Shown here: positions 1-9,180 of the stretch, one piece after another
Numbering within the stretch: the stretch's first letter is position 1
Layout of the letters: the number at the start of each line of letters is the position of its first letter
Assembly: GCA_029251085.1 (NCBI GenBank)
Contig: JAQXDZ010000004.1
Coordinates: forward strand, 1-39,698
Source of the DNA: Mariniblastus sp.
GTDB taxonomy: Bacteria > Planctomycetota > Planctomycetia > Pirellulales > Pirellulaceae
Length of the DNA stretch: 39,698 bases
Direction of reading: 5' to 3'
Notes under the pieces: generated by a model
The model's input: the letters and a program-made list of their open reading frames with translations, nothing else
Database searches by the model: none
What the model was told of the DNA's origin: nothing
Position numbers and translations under genes: made by a program

Positions 1-410
1 CGCTTCCTCGACTAAAGCAAGGTCACTCGCCTCTCATCGTAAACATGAGTAGTGTCTTGGCCCACCGAGCGACTCCTCTAAAAAGCGAATATTGCGCCAG
101 CAAGTTCGCACTTCATGGCTTTAGTGACGCGTTAAGAGCGGAATTAGCAAACGATTCGATCGATCTACTCCTCGTTAGCCCGAGCACCACCGATAGCGAA
201 TTTTTTGACCACGCCATCGAAGACACCACCGGGAAGAACTGGAAAACACGCGGTGCAATGCCACCGTCGATCGTTGCCTCAAAAACAATTCGAGCAATGA
301 AGAAGGGAAAACACGAAATCATCCTGACTCATGGCGGCCGATTGATTGTTTGGATGGATCGCTTGATTCCTGGAATTGCCAATCGAATTATGGCTCGCTA
401 CGGACAGTGA
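1..410 (+). CDS. Short-chain dehydrogenase/reductase, C-terminal part (cut by window edge)
   Basis: The reading frame is open from the left edge (first whole codon at base 3) to TGA at 408-410, so the N-terminal half with the NAD(P)-binding glycine motif lies outside the window. What remains shows the second half of a classical SDR. There is a beta-strand ending in the catalytic serine region (IVNMSS), then the active-site YCASK (YxxxK) followed by FALHGFSDALRAEL, the usual helix after the catalytic lysine. Next comes the LLLVSPSTTDSEFF stretch, equivalent to the PG/T region after strand 6. The substrate cannot be read from this. The ATG at 45 is internal, because the catalytic-serine strand lies upstream of it. 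The gene is followed by 250 bases before lysS and is probably a separate unit. Confidence 0.85.
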   Translation, partial: LPRLKQGHSPLIVNMSSVLAHRATPLKSEYCASKFALHGFSDALRAELANDSIDLLLVSPSTTDSEFFDHAIEDTTGKNWKTRGAMPPSIVASKTIRAMKKGKHEIILTHGGRLIVWMDRLIPGIANRIMARYGQ

Positions 411-660
411 AACGCGACACTCAAGCCAAAATTGCACAAGTTCCTTACGAAACACTAGTCAAACAACATTAAAACCGGCGAGGATGCCCTTTTCTCTGGG
501 CTCAAAAGCCAGATTAAGTGTGGATAACGGCCCGTCTAGCTCAAATCTCGCCGTTCAACGTTCTTTCGATTCCCACCTTCGACAAATCCGGTTGTTTCTT
601 TAGAATGCCGGTTCGAATCCATTTTCGCAGTTGATCCACACCAGCAGTTGAAGAGATAAA

Positions 661-2214
661 ATGAACGACGGCGCACTCGCTCCTGAAGAATCCAGACGGA
701 GTAACTTAAATCGGATAGTTGAATTAGGAATCGACCCCTGGGGGCACCGGTTTAACGATCGAGATATGATCGGGGATATCCTTCAGCGAACCGGAGAAAT
801 TAAGTTCGTCACCGAATCGGGAGATTCGCTCGAACTCCCTACCGCCGAACAACTGGGCGACCTTAGCTTCCGGGACTGGTGCAAAGAACAGGGGAAAGGA
901 ACGATGAGCGGCCCAAAGGTGAGAGCCGCTGGACGAATCCTGCTCCACCGCGATAAAGGGAAGCTGCATTTTATTGACATCGAGGACTGGACCGGACGAA
1001 TTCAACTATTTGTCGGCAAAAATCAAGTCGGTGAAGAAAACTGGGAATTGATCCAATGCCTCGACCTAGGTGACCTCGTTGGAATTGATGGGACCTTTCG
1101 GCGAACCCAAACGGGAGAACTCTCAATTTTTGCAGACAAAATTCATATTCTCTGCAAGACCCTCGACCAACCGCCAGCCAAACACAAAGGGCTGGTCGAC
1201 GCCGAACTCCGCCAGCGGCGTCGTTACGTTGACCTCGCCTACAACGAAGGGGTGAGAGATCGTTTCCTGGCCCGCTCGAAAATTGTCACCTCCATTCGCA
1301 AGACTCTCACCGACCAGCATTTTGTCGAAATCGAGGGACCGACCCTGCACACCATTGCTGGTGGAGCGGCCGCCCGCCCATTTGAAACCCACCACAACGC
1401 GCTCGATATGCCGTTGACGATGCGAATCGCTCTGGAACTGCACCTGAAGCGTTTGATGGTTGGTGGAATGGAACGTGTGTTTGAAATGGGACGTGTTTAT
1501 AGAAACGAGGGTATCAGCCCCAAACACAACCCCGAATTCACCATGCTTGAGGTCTATCAGGCGTACGGCGATTACGAATCAATGATGGACCTCACGGAAT
1601 CAGTGATAGCAGATGCACTGCAAGCACTTGGCTCGGAAACGACCGTCCCCTACGGAGATACCCAAGTTGACTTTTCTACCCCATTTGCCAGAAAGCCCTA
1701 TGACGAACTTTTTGCCGAGAACACCGGCGTTGACCCGCAAGACCCTGCTGCTGTAAAAGCTTATGCTGAAACACTTGGTTTAGCGGTCGACGGCAAACAC
1801 CCCGACGTGATCAAAAACGAAGTTTTCGAAGAGAAAGTGGAAGATGCTTTAATTGGACCTGTATTTGTTACAGATTATCCCGCGAGCATTTGCCCTTTAA
1901 CTAAACGAAAGAAAGATAATCCGAATATCGCGGAGCGTTTTGAGCTATTCATAAACGGAATGGAACTCGCAAATGCTTACACGGAACTAAATGATCCGGA
2001 TTTACAAAAGGAGTTGTTCGAAAATCAGCTGGAAGGGATGGCGGAAGAGGATTCCATGGCAAAAATGGACCACGACTTTGTTCGTGCTCTAAGAAATGGA
2101 ATGCCACCCGCAGGTGGATTGGGAATTGGGATAGACCGGCTAGTGATGCTACTGACGGATTCTCCTTCCATTCGCGATATCATTCTGTTTCCACTCCTAA
2201 GAGCAGAGAATTAG
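661..2214 (+). CDS. lysS: Lysyl-tRNA synthetase, class II
   Basis: Charges tRNA-Lys with lysine in the cytoplasm. The 517-residue length fits bacterial LysS. An N-terminal OB-fold anticodon-binding domain occupies roughly residues 75-175 (AAGRILLHRDKGKLHFIDIED). The class II catalytic core follows. Motif 1 lies around FVEIEGPTLH, then the lysine-specific ARPFETHHNALD. Motif 2 contains FEMGRVYRNEGISPKHNPEF, and motif 3 is GGLGIGIDRLVMLL near the C-terminus. ELANAYTELNDP is also typical of LysRS. The ATG at 661 leaves a short lead-in before the conserved SNLNRIVELGIDPWG segment, as expected. A weak 6-bp hairpin (2227-2243) lies just after the stop, without a clear T-tract. No missing catalytic residue was noticed. 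Confidence 0.97.
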   Translation: MNDGALAPEESRRSNLNRIVELGIDPWGHRFNDRDMIGDILQRTGEIKFVTESGDSLELPTAEQLGDLSFRDWCKEQGKGTMSGPKVRAAGRILLHRDKGKLHFIDIEDWTGRIQLFVGKNQVGEENWELIQCLDLGDLVGIDGTFRRTQTGELSIFADKIHILCKTLDQPPAKHKGLVDAELRQRRRYVDLAYNEGVRDRFLARSKIVTSIRKTLTDQHFVEIEGPTLHTIAGGAAARPFETHHNALDMPLTMRIALELHLKRLMVGGMERVFEMGRVYRNEGISPKHNPEFTMLEVYQAYGDYESMMDLTESVIADALQALGSETTVPYGDTQVDFSTPFARKPYDELFAENTGVDPQDPAAVKAYAETLGLAVDGKHPDVIKNEVFEEKVEDALIGPVFVTDYPASICPLTKRKKDNPNIAERFELFINGMELANAYTELNDPDLQKELFENQLEGMAEEDSMAKMDHDFVRALRNGMPPAGGLGIGIDRLVMLLTDSPSIRDIILFPLLRAEN

Positions 2215-2321
2215 AGCGTTTTAAATCCGTTTATTTGAAACGGTGACTGACCCATAAAAAACGCGAATAATCGACAACGGACTCGTCGAGATTCGCTTTA
2301 ACGAGGCCAAAGGATTGGCGA

Positions 2322-4061
2322 ATGTATAAGTTGCTTTTGTCGTGGCGATACTTAAAAACACGTTTCATCGCGTTGGCATCCATTGTCAGTGTGACTCTTG
2401 GTGTCGCGACTTTGATCGTGGTCAACAGCGTCATGGCTGGTTTTGTTGATCAGATGAAAAACCGGCTTCATGGGATTCTTTCGGACGTCGAAATTTCGAC
2501 TCAGATGTTTAGCGAAATCCCGCATCCTGAACGTCATGTTGAGATCATCAAACAGACGCTCGGTGACCAAATTCAGGAAGCGACGTGCGTCGTTCGAACA
2601 CCTGCTTTGCTTTCATTTGATGTGCGTGGACGTCAATGGACTCAACAGATCATGCTTCTGGGCATCGACGATGAAACGTTTGGTAAAGTCACCGACTTTG
2701 AGCCATATTTAACCAACGAAATAAAACGCAATTCGTTTTCCTTTGATCTCGAAGAAGACGGCTACGATCAGGAAAAATTCAAAGGAGATGCCGGTTGGAA
2801 GTACCGTCGAACCCGAATCGAAATTCAACGACGAATTGAAGCAAACAGTCGTGAATACGACAGTTTATACGACAACGCAGCCAATGCTTTCTATGCTGCC
2901 GAGCCGTCTCACGTCGAAACGGCCAGCCACGAAAACACGAACATTCAAGCAGAGCAGGGGACTCGATTTGCACCGTTACCGGCAACGCTTCCCGATATCC
3001 CGCCTACTGGGAATCCCGTCGAAGAGGGCATTGCCAGCCAATCTCCCCAACCATTAACTGGCGACCAATCAGCGGAAAATCAGGCGTCAAACGATGGTTC
3101 CATTCATCGAATTTCACCTTTTGATCCCCATGCAAAATTTCGTCCGGAAATCAAATCGGAAGATCTATTTGATCCCATGAAGGATCATCGCACAGGCATT
3201 ATTTTAGGCTTAGCCATCTCCGAGCGAAAAGTGGAACTTCCCTCAGGCGAGTTGCAAGACGCTTATCTTATTAGACCCGGTGACGATGCAAATATTATGC
3301 TGACGACCATTGGAGAAAGCCCCAAACCCGTCATCGAGAACTGTACCGTCGTCGATTTTTATTCATCTAACATGCACGAGTACGACTCCAGTTTCGCTTT
3401 CCTCCCCCTTAGCGAACTTCAACAACTGCGAGGCATGATCGATCCGATGACTGGACAAGGTTCTGTATCCACCATCCAAATCAAATTAAAAGAGGGGGCT
3501 GATTTAGACGCAGTGCGAGATCAGCTAATTGCTCAATTCCCTCCAAACTATTTCCCGGATTATGACATTCGCACCTGGCAGGATACGCAACGTCCTCTGC
3601 TGAGCGCCGTCAAAATGGAATTAACGATCCTAAATATTTTACTGTTCCTCATCATCGCCGTTGCCGGGTTTGGAATTTTGGCCACGTTCTACATGATCGT
3701 CGTCGAGAAAACCAAAGACATTGGAATCCTCAAAGCGTTGGGAGCCCCCAGTCGAGGCGTGATGTCCATCTTCCTCGGCTATGGAATGTCGCTTGGCACC
3801 GTTGGTACCGGGGTGGGAATCGTCATTGGATTACTCTTTGTTAAATACATCAACGAAATTGCCGATGCGGTCGCCGTGCTCACCGGACAGGAAGTCTTCG
3901 ATCCAACGATCTATTATTTTTCTGAAATACCAACCGTGGTAAATCCCGTTACCATTGTTTGGGTCGCCGTCGGTGCAATTGCGATCGCCGTCCTTGCCAG
4001 TGTGCTCCCCGCACTCCGCGCTGCCAGATTACACCCAGTAGAGGCACTTCGATATGAGTGA
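2322..4061 (+). CDS. ABC transporter permease, LolC/LolE-MacB-like (FtsX domain)
   Basis: Inner-membrane permease of an ABC system that acts on lipids, lipoproteins or peptides from the periplasmic side. There is one N-terminal membrane helix (about residues 15-40, followed by VVNSVMAGF, typical of LolC/E). A large periplasmic region of about 390 residues follows. The C-terminal FtsX block (about 430-575) has three membrane helices and the sequence VVEKTKDIGILKALGA, the coupling region that contacts the ATPase. The periplasmic part contains a Gln/Ser/Pro-rich stretch (about 185-265) that looks like a low-complexity insert. An AAGGA ribosome-binding site lies just before ATG 2322. The gene overlaps the ATPase gene by 8 bases (ATGAGTGA). 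Lipoprotein release is the best guess by family; a MacB-like efflux role cannot be excluded. Confidence 0.88.
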   Translation: MYKLLLSWRYLKTRFIALASIVSVTLGVATLIVVNSVMAGFVDQMKNRLHGILSDVEISTQMFSEIPHPERHVEIIKQTLGDQIQEATCVVRTPALLSFDVRGRQWTQQIMLLGIDDETFGKVTDFEPYLTNEIKRNSFSFDLEEDGYDQEKFKGDAGWKYRRTRIEIQRRIEANSREYDSLYDNAANAFYAAEPSHVETASHENTNIQAEQGTRFAPLPATLPDIPPTGNPVEEGIASQSPQPLTGDQSAENQASNDGSIHRISPFDPHAKFRPEIKSEDLFDPMKDHRTGIILGLAISERKVELPSGELQDAYLIRPGDDANIMLTTIGESPKPVIENCTVVDFYSSNMHEYDSSFAFLPLSELQQLRGMIDPMTGQGSVSTIQIKLKEGADLDAVRDQLIAQFPPNYFPDYDIRTWQDTQRPLLSAVKMELTILNILLFLIIAVAGFGILATFYMIVVEKTKDIGILKALGAPSRGVMSIFLGYGMSLGTVGTGVGIVIGLLFVKYINEIADAVAVLTGQEVFDPTIYYFSEIPTVVNPVTIVWVAVGAIAIAVLASVLPALRAARLHPVEALRYE

Positions 4062-4878
4062 TGTCGCACCCAGTAAACCCCTGCGAATCGACCCAGAATC
4101 CAAGGGAGACAAGATGCCCGCCACAGAATTACATTCAGCCAAGAGCTCGTCTAGTAAATTTAATTCCGCGCCACTTCGCATTGCTGATACTTCAGTTATG
4201 GCGGTCAGCGGACTTTTCAAGAGCTATGGAAAAGGGGCGGTCCAAGTACCGGTCTTAAAAGGTGTGGATCTTGAAATTGAAGAGGGAGGGTTCACAGCAA
4301 TCATTGGGCAAAGCGGATCGGGAAAAAGTACTTTGCTGCATCTATTGGGAACACTCGATGCACCCGATAGCGGAGAAATTTATTTTCGAGATCAACGAAT
4401 CGACAACCTGGCTCCTCGCCAACAGGAGCACCTTCGCAACCGAGAATTTGGACTCATTTTTCAGTTCTACCACCTGCTACCCGAGCTCACCACGCTAGAG
4501 AACGTTCTCATTCCTCGAATGGTTCAGGATGGTTTCTTTCGGTACCTCAAAAATAAACGAAGCTATCGCAAAAGAGCCATTGAGCTATTGGAAATGGTCG
4601 GGCTAAGCCACCGCCTCACTCACAAGCCGAGTCAACTCTCTGGCGGTGAGATGCAACGAACGGCCATTGCACGGTCACTCATTTCTGATCCCTCGATCCT
4701 GCTCGCCGATGAGCCTACGGGGAATTTGGACTCAGAGAACGGAGCTGAGGTTATGGAAACACTAACCGCACTTCGCAAGCATGAAAATCTGACCGTCGTG
4801 ATGGTCACACACGACGATCAACTCGCTTCGCAAGCTGACCGGATAATCCATTTGGTCAACGGCGTGGTGGCCACTTAA
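4054..4878 (+). CDS. ABC transporter ATP-binding protein, LolD/MacB-type
   Basis: Cytoplasmic ATPase partner of the overlapping permease. All nucleotide-binding motifs are intact: Walker A GQSGSGKST (85-93), Q-loop Gln137, signature LSGGE (195-199), Walker B ILLADE (215-220) followed by PTGNLDS, and the H-loop His253. The spacing matches the LolD/FtsE/MacB subgroup, including the GLIFQFYHLLPELTTLENV stretch. An N-terminal extension of about 48 residues, Ser/Lys-rich and probably disordered, precedes the usual domain start at residue 49 (MAVSGLFKSYG). Internal ATGs exist at codons 21 and 49. The first ATG is preferred because its 8-base overlap with the permease stop suggests translational coupling. 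A separate membrane-fusion partner is not seen in the window. Confidence 0.92.
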   Translation: MSDVAPSKPLRIDPESKGDKMPATELHSAKSSSSKFNSAPLRIADTSVMAVSGLFKSYGKGAVQVPVLKGVDLEIEEGGFTAIIGQSGSGKSTLLHLLGTLDAPDSGEIYFRDQRIDNLAPRQQEHLRNREFGLIFQFYHLLPELTTLENVLIPRMVQDGFFRYLKNKRSYRKRAIELLEMVGLSHRLTHKPSQLSGGEMQRTAIARSLISDPSILLADEPTGNLDSENGAEVMETLTALRKHENLTVVMVTHDDQLASQADRIIHLVNGVVAT

Positions 4879-5261
4879 AGTTGGCCAGCCCGAGCGCTGC
4901 ACCTATTTCATCGCTCACTAACCACCTGGCTCGAAATCCGGCCATCGCTTCATTAGTCTTGCCCACGAATCAGCCCGATTGATGCTGGGCTAGTCGCCAC
5001 TCGCTCATCTAAGGCTGCTGGCAGGATGAAGAATACAGCGAACTTGCCAGCTTCGCCCTTCACAATCCCCCCATCTTCACAGGGCGGGAAGAAATTTTCG
5101 TTAAAAGCGCTATAAATAGGATCTTCGTTAAATCCGGCACAGCTTAACTGGCGATGAAAAGACTAGGCGATGGGCTCGCGCCCCTGTCTGATTCCCTTGG
5201 AACATTAAGACTTTCGAGGGATTCCGATTGATGAATAAAGTCAATTTCAGAGAAAGTTGTT
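4879..5261. other. Intergenic region, 383 bases, no gene seen
   Basis: No ORF with recognisable content, tRNA or strong hairpin/T-tract terminator was found between the ABC transporter and the next lipoprotein gene. It presumably carries the promoter for the downstream genes, but I could not pick a convincing -35/-10 pair. Confidence 0.5.
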
Positions 5262-5960
5262 GTGAAGAACCAACCAACATTTGTCACATCTAGACCCGGT
5301 TATTCGTTTTTAATCATCTGCGTTGCAATTCTAATGACGGCTTCGTTTACCGGTTGCAAACTCGGTATCAAAGAGGCGTCGATGTTAACGTACCGCGATA
5401 CCGTCTGGGCAAAACGTGCCTTTAACTTACGGTATGGAAACTGCAAACGTGCTTATGCAAAGCACTTTGAAAATGGTTTTTGTGCGGGCTACACCGACAT
5501 GTGTAACGGTGGCGATGGGTACGTCCCAGCACTTCCACCTGAAGAATACCGAGCACCAGAATATCAATCTGCCGATGGCGCAAAATGCGTCAACAGCTGG
5601 TTTGAAGGCTATCCCGCCGGCGTTGCTGCAGCCAAGAAAGATAAGTCTGGGACTTATCACGACGTCCTGATCTCTCGCATGATCGATTCAGCCATAAACC
5701 AATCCAACACTGATCCCGTGCTTCCAGTCGACGTCCAAGTCGTCTCAACGAACGCGATGCCAACAACTACGAATCCTATGGCAACGACGCCCTCGGGCAA
5801 CCTGCCAAGTGGCGTAAGAACAGTGACCGGTACTTCGGCAGCCAACTCCGGAGGCAACCAGGCTACCCCGATTGGGACACAAATAGATTACTTAAACTCA
5901 AAAGGCTCCACTGATTTTAGCACCTTCGCTAGACCAATGGTTCAGCCAACCTCGAAGTAA
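5262..5960 (+). CDS. Small cysteine-containing lipoprotein, function unknown
   Basis: Encodes 232 residues. The N-terminus has a hydrophobic signal segment (about 14-31) ending in a lipobox-like FTGC, so it is probably a lipoprotein. The mature part has an aromatic and cysteine-rich domain of about 100 residues: YRDTVWAKRAFNLRYGNCK, HFENGFCAGYTDMCNGGDG, ALPPEEY, and CVNSWFEGYPAGVAAA. Four cysteines sit at regular places. A Thr/Ser/Asn-rich low-complexity tail follows. I recall similar small proteins (GY..GY..v..G, PALPP..Y, W..GYp.G) as common and uncharacterised in planctomycetes; this is recollection, not a search. The start is GTG at 5262, since no in-frame ATG precedes the signal segment. 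It lies 109 bases before a Wza-like gene on the same strand and may be co-transcribed. No function is assigned. Confidence 0.75.
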   Translation: MKNQPTFVTSRPGYSFLIICVAILMTASFTGCKLGIKEASMLTYRDTVWAKRAFNLRYGNCKRAYAKHFENGFCAGYTDMCNGGDGYVPALPPEEYRAPEYQSADGAKCVNSWFEGYPAGVAAAKKDKSGTYHDVLISRMIDSAINQSNTDPVLPVDVQVVSTNAMPTTTNPMATTPSGNLPSGVRTVTGTSAANSGGNQATPIGTQIDYLNSKGSTDFSTFARPMVQPTSK

Positions 5961-6069
5961 ACCGCGATTAAAAAAGTCAGAGACATTGCAGTAGCAATGT
6001 CTAACCCAAACATCCAAACTTATTACGACGCGGTCGGATCGCCTACCGCATTTAAGGGAGCACGAGTTG

Positions 6070-7407
6070 ATGGTTATTAAGCCCCACTCAAAAAAATCTA
6101 GTTATCGAGCCATGTCCAGCCGGATGCTTATTCTCATAACGGTCTTGGCAAGTTCGTCGCTCACTGGTTGTACTGCCTTGTTTTCACCTATCGATACAAT
6201 TCCTGCGAGTCGGGTTCCTGTACAATTCCTGGCAGAACCTCAGGCCGACAAAATCCCAATTGACGTCGCTCGCCTTCGTCAAACGAAACCGCAATATTAC
6301 ACGCTGGATGCGGACGATGTTTTGGGCGTTTTCATCGAAGGAATTCTTGGCAACTCAGACGACGCGCCACCAGTTCAACTGCCTGGCCCAGACAGTGACC
6401 TGCCACCTGCTATCGGATATCCTGTTCCGGTTCGAGAAGATGGCTCACTTTCACTGCCTTCGGTAGATCCAATCCCCGTTCGCGGTCTAACTATCCAACA
6501 AGCGGAAGCGCTGATTAAACGGGCCTATACCGAGGGAGACGAACCTCAATTGAAAGAGGGCGGCCGGATCATTGTGACGCTGATGCGTGAGCGAACCTAC
6601 CGGGTTTTTGTTGTACGGCAGGACAACTCACAAGCGACTCGGTCAAACCAATTCCAAGGTCAAAGCCAAAGAGCTGGTGTAACCGACCGTTCCGATCAAT
6701 CGGGAAGGGGTTTTGTGCTCCAACTTCCAGCGTATAAGAATGACGTCCTCAATGCACTCTCCCAAACGGGCGGACTGCCAGGTGTTAACGCCAAAGCAGA
6801 GGTTCGTATCCTCCGAGGTAACCGCATTGATACTTCCCAGCGGGACGAGCAGATGAACGAATTTTACCGGACGCACAGCCCTTCGGAATTTCCCTATGGA
6901 ACAATGCCGAAAATCGCGGACGAAACAAACTCAATCAAAATCCCACTAAGATTGAAACCAGGACAAGTACCTACATTCAATACCGAAGATATCATCCTAG
7001 GGGATGGAGATATTATTTACGTCGACACTCGTGAAACCGATGTCTACTACACGGGCGGTTTACTCGGCGGCGGTGAGTTCCCAATTCCACGAGACTATGA
7101 TCTCGATGTACTCGCTGCAATTTCCATCGCCGGAAGAGGGATCGCAACGACTGAACGCTCTGGAGCACTCGGAGGCGCCGCTCAAAATGTTCCACCCACC
7201 GAACTGATCGTCCTGCGACAAGTACCAGGCAAACGACAGCTTGCAATCCGAATCGACCTTAACGATACCATCAACGATCCGAAACAGAGAATCCTCGTGA
7301 AACCGGGCGACCAACTATTGTTAAGATACAAGCCGCAGGAAGAAGTGCTTAACTTCGCCAGCAACGTGTTCTTCACATTCGGGCTTTCCCAGTTATTCCG
7401 GAACTAA
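6070..7407 (+). CDS. Polysaccharide biosynthesis/export lipoprotein (Wza-like)
   Basis: Probable outer-membrane polysaccharide export protein of the Wza/GumB/KpsD type. A signal segment ends in a lipobox (LTGC, about residue 34), consistent with lipid anchoring. The Poly_export domain follows: YYTLDADDVLGVFIEGILG, then PVREDGSLSLPSVDPIPVRGLTIQQAEALI, the classic 'input gives signal' layout. One or two SLBB-like regions follow, with VYYTGGLLGGGEFPIP and LDVLAAISIAGRGI. It ends in LVKPGDQLLLRYKPQEEVLNFASNVFFTF, a C-terminal amphipathic or membrane-spanning segment. ATG 6070 was chosen; an in-frame TTG sits immediately before it (6067), and AAGGGAG at 6054-6060 serves either. No glycosyltransferase, Wzc kinase or flippase is nearby, so the exported polymer is unknown. 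A strong terminator lies 70 bases downstream. Confidence 0.88.
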   Translation: MVIKPHSKKSSYRAMSSRMLILITVLASSSLTGCTALFSPIDTIPASRVPVQFLAEPQADKIPIDVARLRQTKPQYYTLDADDVLGVFIEGILGNSDDAPPVQLPGPDSDLPPAIGYPVPVREDGSLSLPSVDPIPVRGLTIQQAEALIKRAYTEGDEPQLKEGGRIIVTLMRERTYRVFVVRQDNSQATRSNQFQGQSQRAGVTDRSDQSGRGFVLQLPAYKNDVLNALSQTGGLPGVNAKAEVRILRGNRIDTSQRDEQMNEFYRTHSPSEFPYGTMPKIADETNSIKIPLRLKPGQVPTFNTEDIILGDGDIIYVDTRETDVYYTGGLLGGGEFPIPRDYDLDVLAAISIAGRGIATTERSGALGGAAQNVPPTELIVLRQVPGKRQLAIRIDLNDTINDPKQRILVKPGDQLLLRYKPQEEVLNFASNVFFTFGLSQLFRN

Positions 7408-7474
7408 ACCTGACGCAAGTCCAATCTAAGTGCTTCGCAAGACCGCACTGGGCTTACTGAATCCAACATGTAAC

Positions 7475-7506
7475 ACAAGGATGTCGAATGCGTTCGACAT
7501 CCTTGT
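7475..7506. terminator. Bidirectional rho-independent terminator between wza-like gene and leuA
   Basis: Perfect inverted repeat: AAGGATGTCGAA (7477-7488), loop TGCG, TTCGACATCCTT (7493-7504), extendable by two pairs outward. Read on the plus strand it is followed by a T-rich stretch (7506-7514). The two flanking genes converge on it, with stops at 7407 and 7524, so it can serve both. Confidence 0.85.
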
Positions 7507-7523
7507 TGTTTGTTAAGATGCTT

Positions 7524-9062
7524 TTAAGCGTTCGCTGACTTCCGGTTCGCTGCCAGAATTCGGTTCGCTGCATTCAGCACCGCTTTGATGGAAGCCTCGA
7601 CACAGTCCGTGGAGATCGCCCGTCCGCGATAGATCTGGCCAGCATGCTCAGCCTCAAGCGTTATCTCCCCCGGGGCGTCATAGCCGAGTGAGGTGCTGCG
7701 TACGTGGAACTCCTTGCAGCTCATCTCAACCCCGGTGATCTGTTTCACTGCCAAAAAGGCGGCATCAACTGGCCCGGAACCTTCAGACTGTTCGACCGTT
7801 GTCTCCTCGCCACCTTTTTCGAGGGTCAGCACTATCTTGGGAGGCATCTGATAGTTCAAGTCAACTTTGAACGAAACTAGCGACCACTCTTCCTCCGAAA
7901 TACCAAGGATCTCGTGCTCAATCAACGCCGCAATATCACCATCAAAGATCTCCTTCTTTCGATCGGCAAGTTTTTTAAATTCCTCAAAAACACTTTGTAA
8001 CTGTTCACCGGTTAACGTGAATCCTAACTGCTTCGCACGATTTGCCAACGCCGCCCGACCACTGTGTTTACCAAGCACCAAATCTGTATTTGCGAACCCC
8101 ACGTCTTCGGGCCGCATAATTTCATAAGTCGTTCTCTCTTTGAGCATCCCGTCTTGATGAATGCCAGCTTCGTGGGCAAAAGCATTTCGACCAACCACGG
8201 CTTTATTTCGCTGGACTTCTAAACCAGTAATTGAGGACACCAAGCGGCTAGTGGGAACCAATCGTTTCGAGTTGATCGTAGTCTCATAAGCATAAACATC
8301 ACTTCGCGTACGCATTGCCATCACAACCTCTTCAAGTGAGCAGTTCCCCGCTCGCTCACCGATTCCATTAACCGTGCACTCGATTTGACCCGCGCCATTC
8401 TGCACCGCGGCAAGGCTGTTCGCCACGGCAAGGCCGAGGTCATTGTGGCAGTGGACACTGATCACAGATTTATCAATATTCGGAACTCGATCCACCAAAT
8501 TTTTGATAACACGTCCCATTTGATCCGGAGTCGCATACCCCACCGTATCCGGGATGTTTACTGTGGTTGCGCCGGCGGCAATTACAGCTTCAACCACCCG
8601 ACACAAAAAATCTGGTTCAGTTCGGGCCGCATCCTCTGGGGAAAATTCGATATTATCGCAATAACCTTTTGCCCGCTGAACCCCTGCCACCGCACGTGCG
8701 ATAATCTCATCCGGTGTCATCTTAAGTTTAAACTCTCGGTGAATCGCGCTGGTTGCAAGGAAGACATGAATCCTCGGATCTTGCGATTGCTTTAACGCCT
8801 CCCAAGCTCTATCGATATCCTTATCATTGGATCTTGCCAGGCCGCAAATCTGCGCCCCGCGAAAGTTCGAGGCAATTTGCTGAACAGCCTCAAAGTCACC
8901 AGGAGAGGCGATTGGAAACCCCGCCTCAATCACGTTCACACCAAGATCTATCAACGCCTGAGCGATCTCCAACTTCTCCTGCAAATTCATGCTCGCCCCG
9001 GGTGATTGCTCACCATCGCGAAGAGTCGTGTCAAAAATAGTGACTTCTTTGGTAACGCTCAT
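7524..9062 (-). CDS. leuA: 2-isopropylmalate synthase
   Basis: First committed step of leucine biosynthesis: condenses acetyl-CoA with 2-oxoisovalerate. The DRE-TIM metallolyase motif FDTTLRDGEQSPGASM is at the N-terminus. The metal/substrate motifs HCHNDLG and NGIGERAGN are present, followed by HEAGIHQDGML. A C-terminal regulatory (LeuA dimer/leucine-binding) domain covers about the last 120 residues, with GSGPVDAAFLAVKQITG and SLGYDAPGEITLEAEHAG. The length of 512 residues from ATG 9062 is normal for long-form bacterial LeuA. A TTG five codons upstream (9077) is also in frame; neither has a clear Shine-Dalgarno, so the ATG is a choice of convenience. It is monocistronic here, with leuB/C/D absent from the window. 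Its leader contains alternative inverted repeats, annotated separately. Confidence 0.96.
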   Translation of the reverse strand: MSVTKEVTIFDTTLRDGEQSPGASMNLQEKLEIAQALIDLGVNVIEAGFPIASPGDFEAVQQIASNFRGAQICGLARSNDKDIDRAWEALKQSQDPRIHVFLATSAIHREFKLKMTPDEIIARAVAGVQRAKGYCDNIEFSPEDAARTEPDFLCRVVEAVIAAGATTVNIPDTVGYATPDQMGRVIKNLVDRVPNIDKSVISVHCHNDLGLAVANSLAAVQNGAGQIECTVNGIGERAGNCSLEEVVMAMRTRSDVYAYETTINSKRLVPTSRLVSSITGLEVQRNKAVVGRNAFAHEAGIHQDGMLKERTTYEIMRPEDVGFANTDLVLGKHSGRAALANRAKQLGFTLTGEQLQSVFEEFKKLADRKKEIFDGDIAALIEHEILGISEEEWSLVSFKVDLNYQMPPKIVLTLEKGGEETTVEQSEGSGPVDAAFLAVKQITGVEMSCKEFHVRSTSLGYDAPGEITLEAEHAGQIYRGRAISTDCVEASIKAVLNAANRILAANRKSANA

Positions 9063-9134
9063 AAAGTTGTCAGCCAATTGAAAAGAAGGTTGGGAGAATT
9101 AGCGATCGATTTGTCGCGGTGAACGCGGCTTACA

Positions 9135-9180
9135 GTTTATTCGGTTCTGGCATTATTCGCCACGTCGCAATCGAATAAAC
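9135..9180 (-). promoter_or_regulatory. Possible leader hairpins upstream of leuA
   Basis: GTTTATTCG (9135-9143) and CGAATAAAC (9172-9180) form a perfect 9-bp inverted repeat, 72 bases upstream of the leuA ATG. A second TTATTCG at 9153-9159 can pair with the same CGAATAA arm, so two mutually exclusive stems are possible. No leucine-rich leader peptide or T-box motif was recognised. The function (attenuation, or an operator site) is inference. Confidence 0.35.

Noticed and set aside
376..603. 75-codon ORF overlapping the end of the dehydrogenase gene
   Set aside because: It starts inside the dehydrogenase in another frame, is Ser/Arg-rich, and has no domain or ribosome-binding site.
604..630. 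GGTTCGAATCC, resembling a tRNA T-arm, just before lysS
   Set aside because: The flanking bases do not give a five-pair T-stem, and no acceptor, D or anticodon arm can be built upstream.
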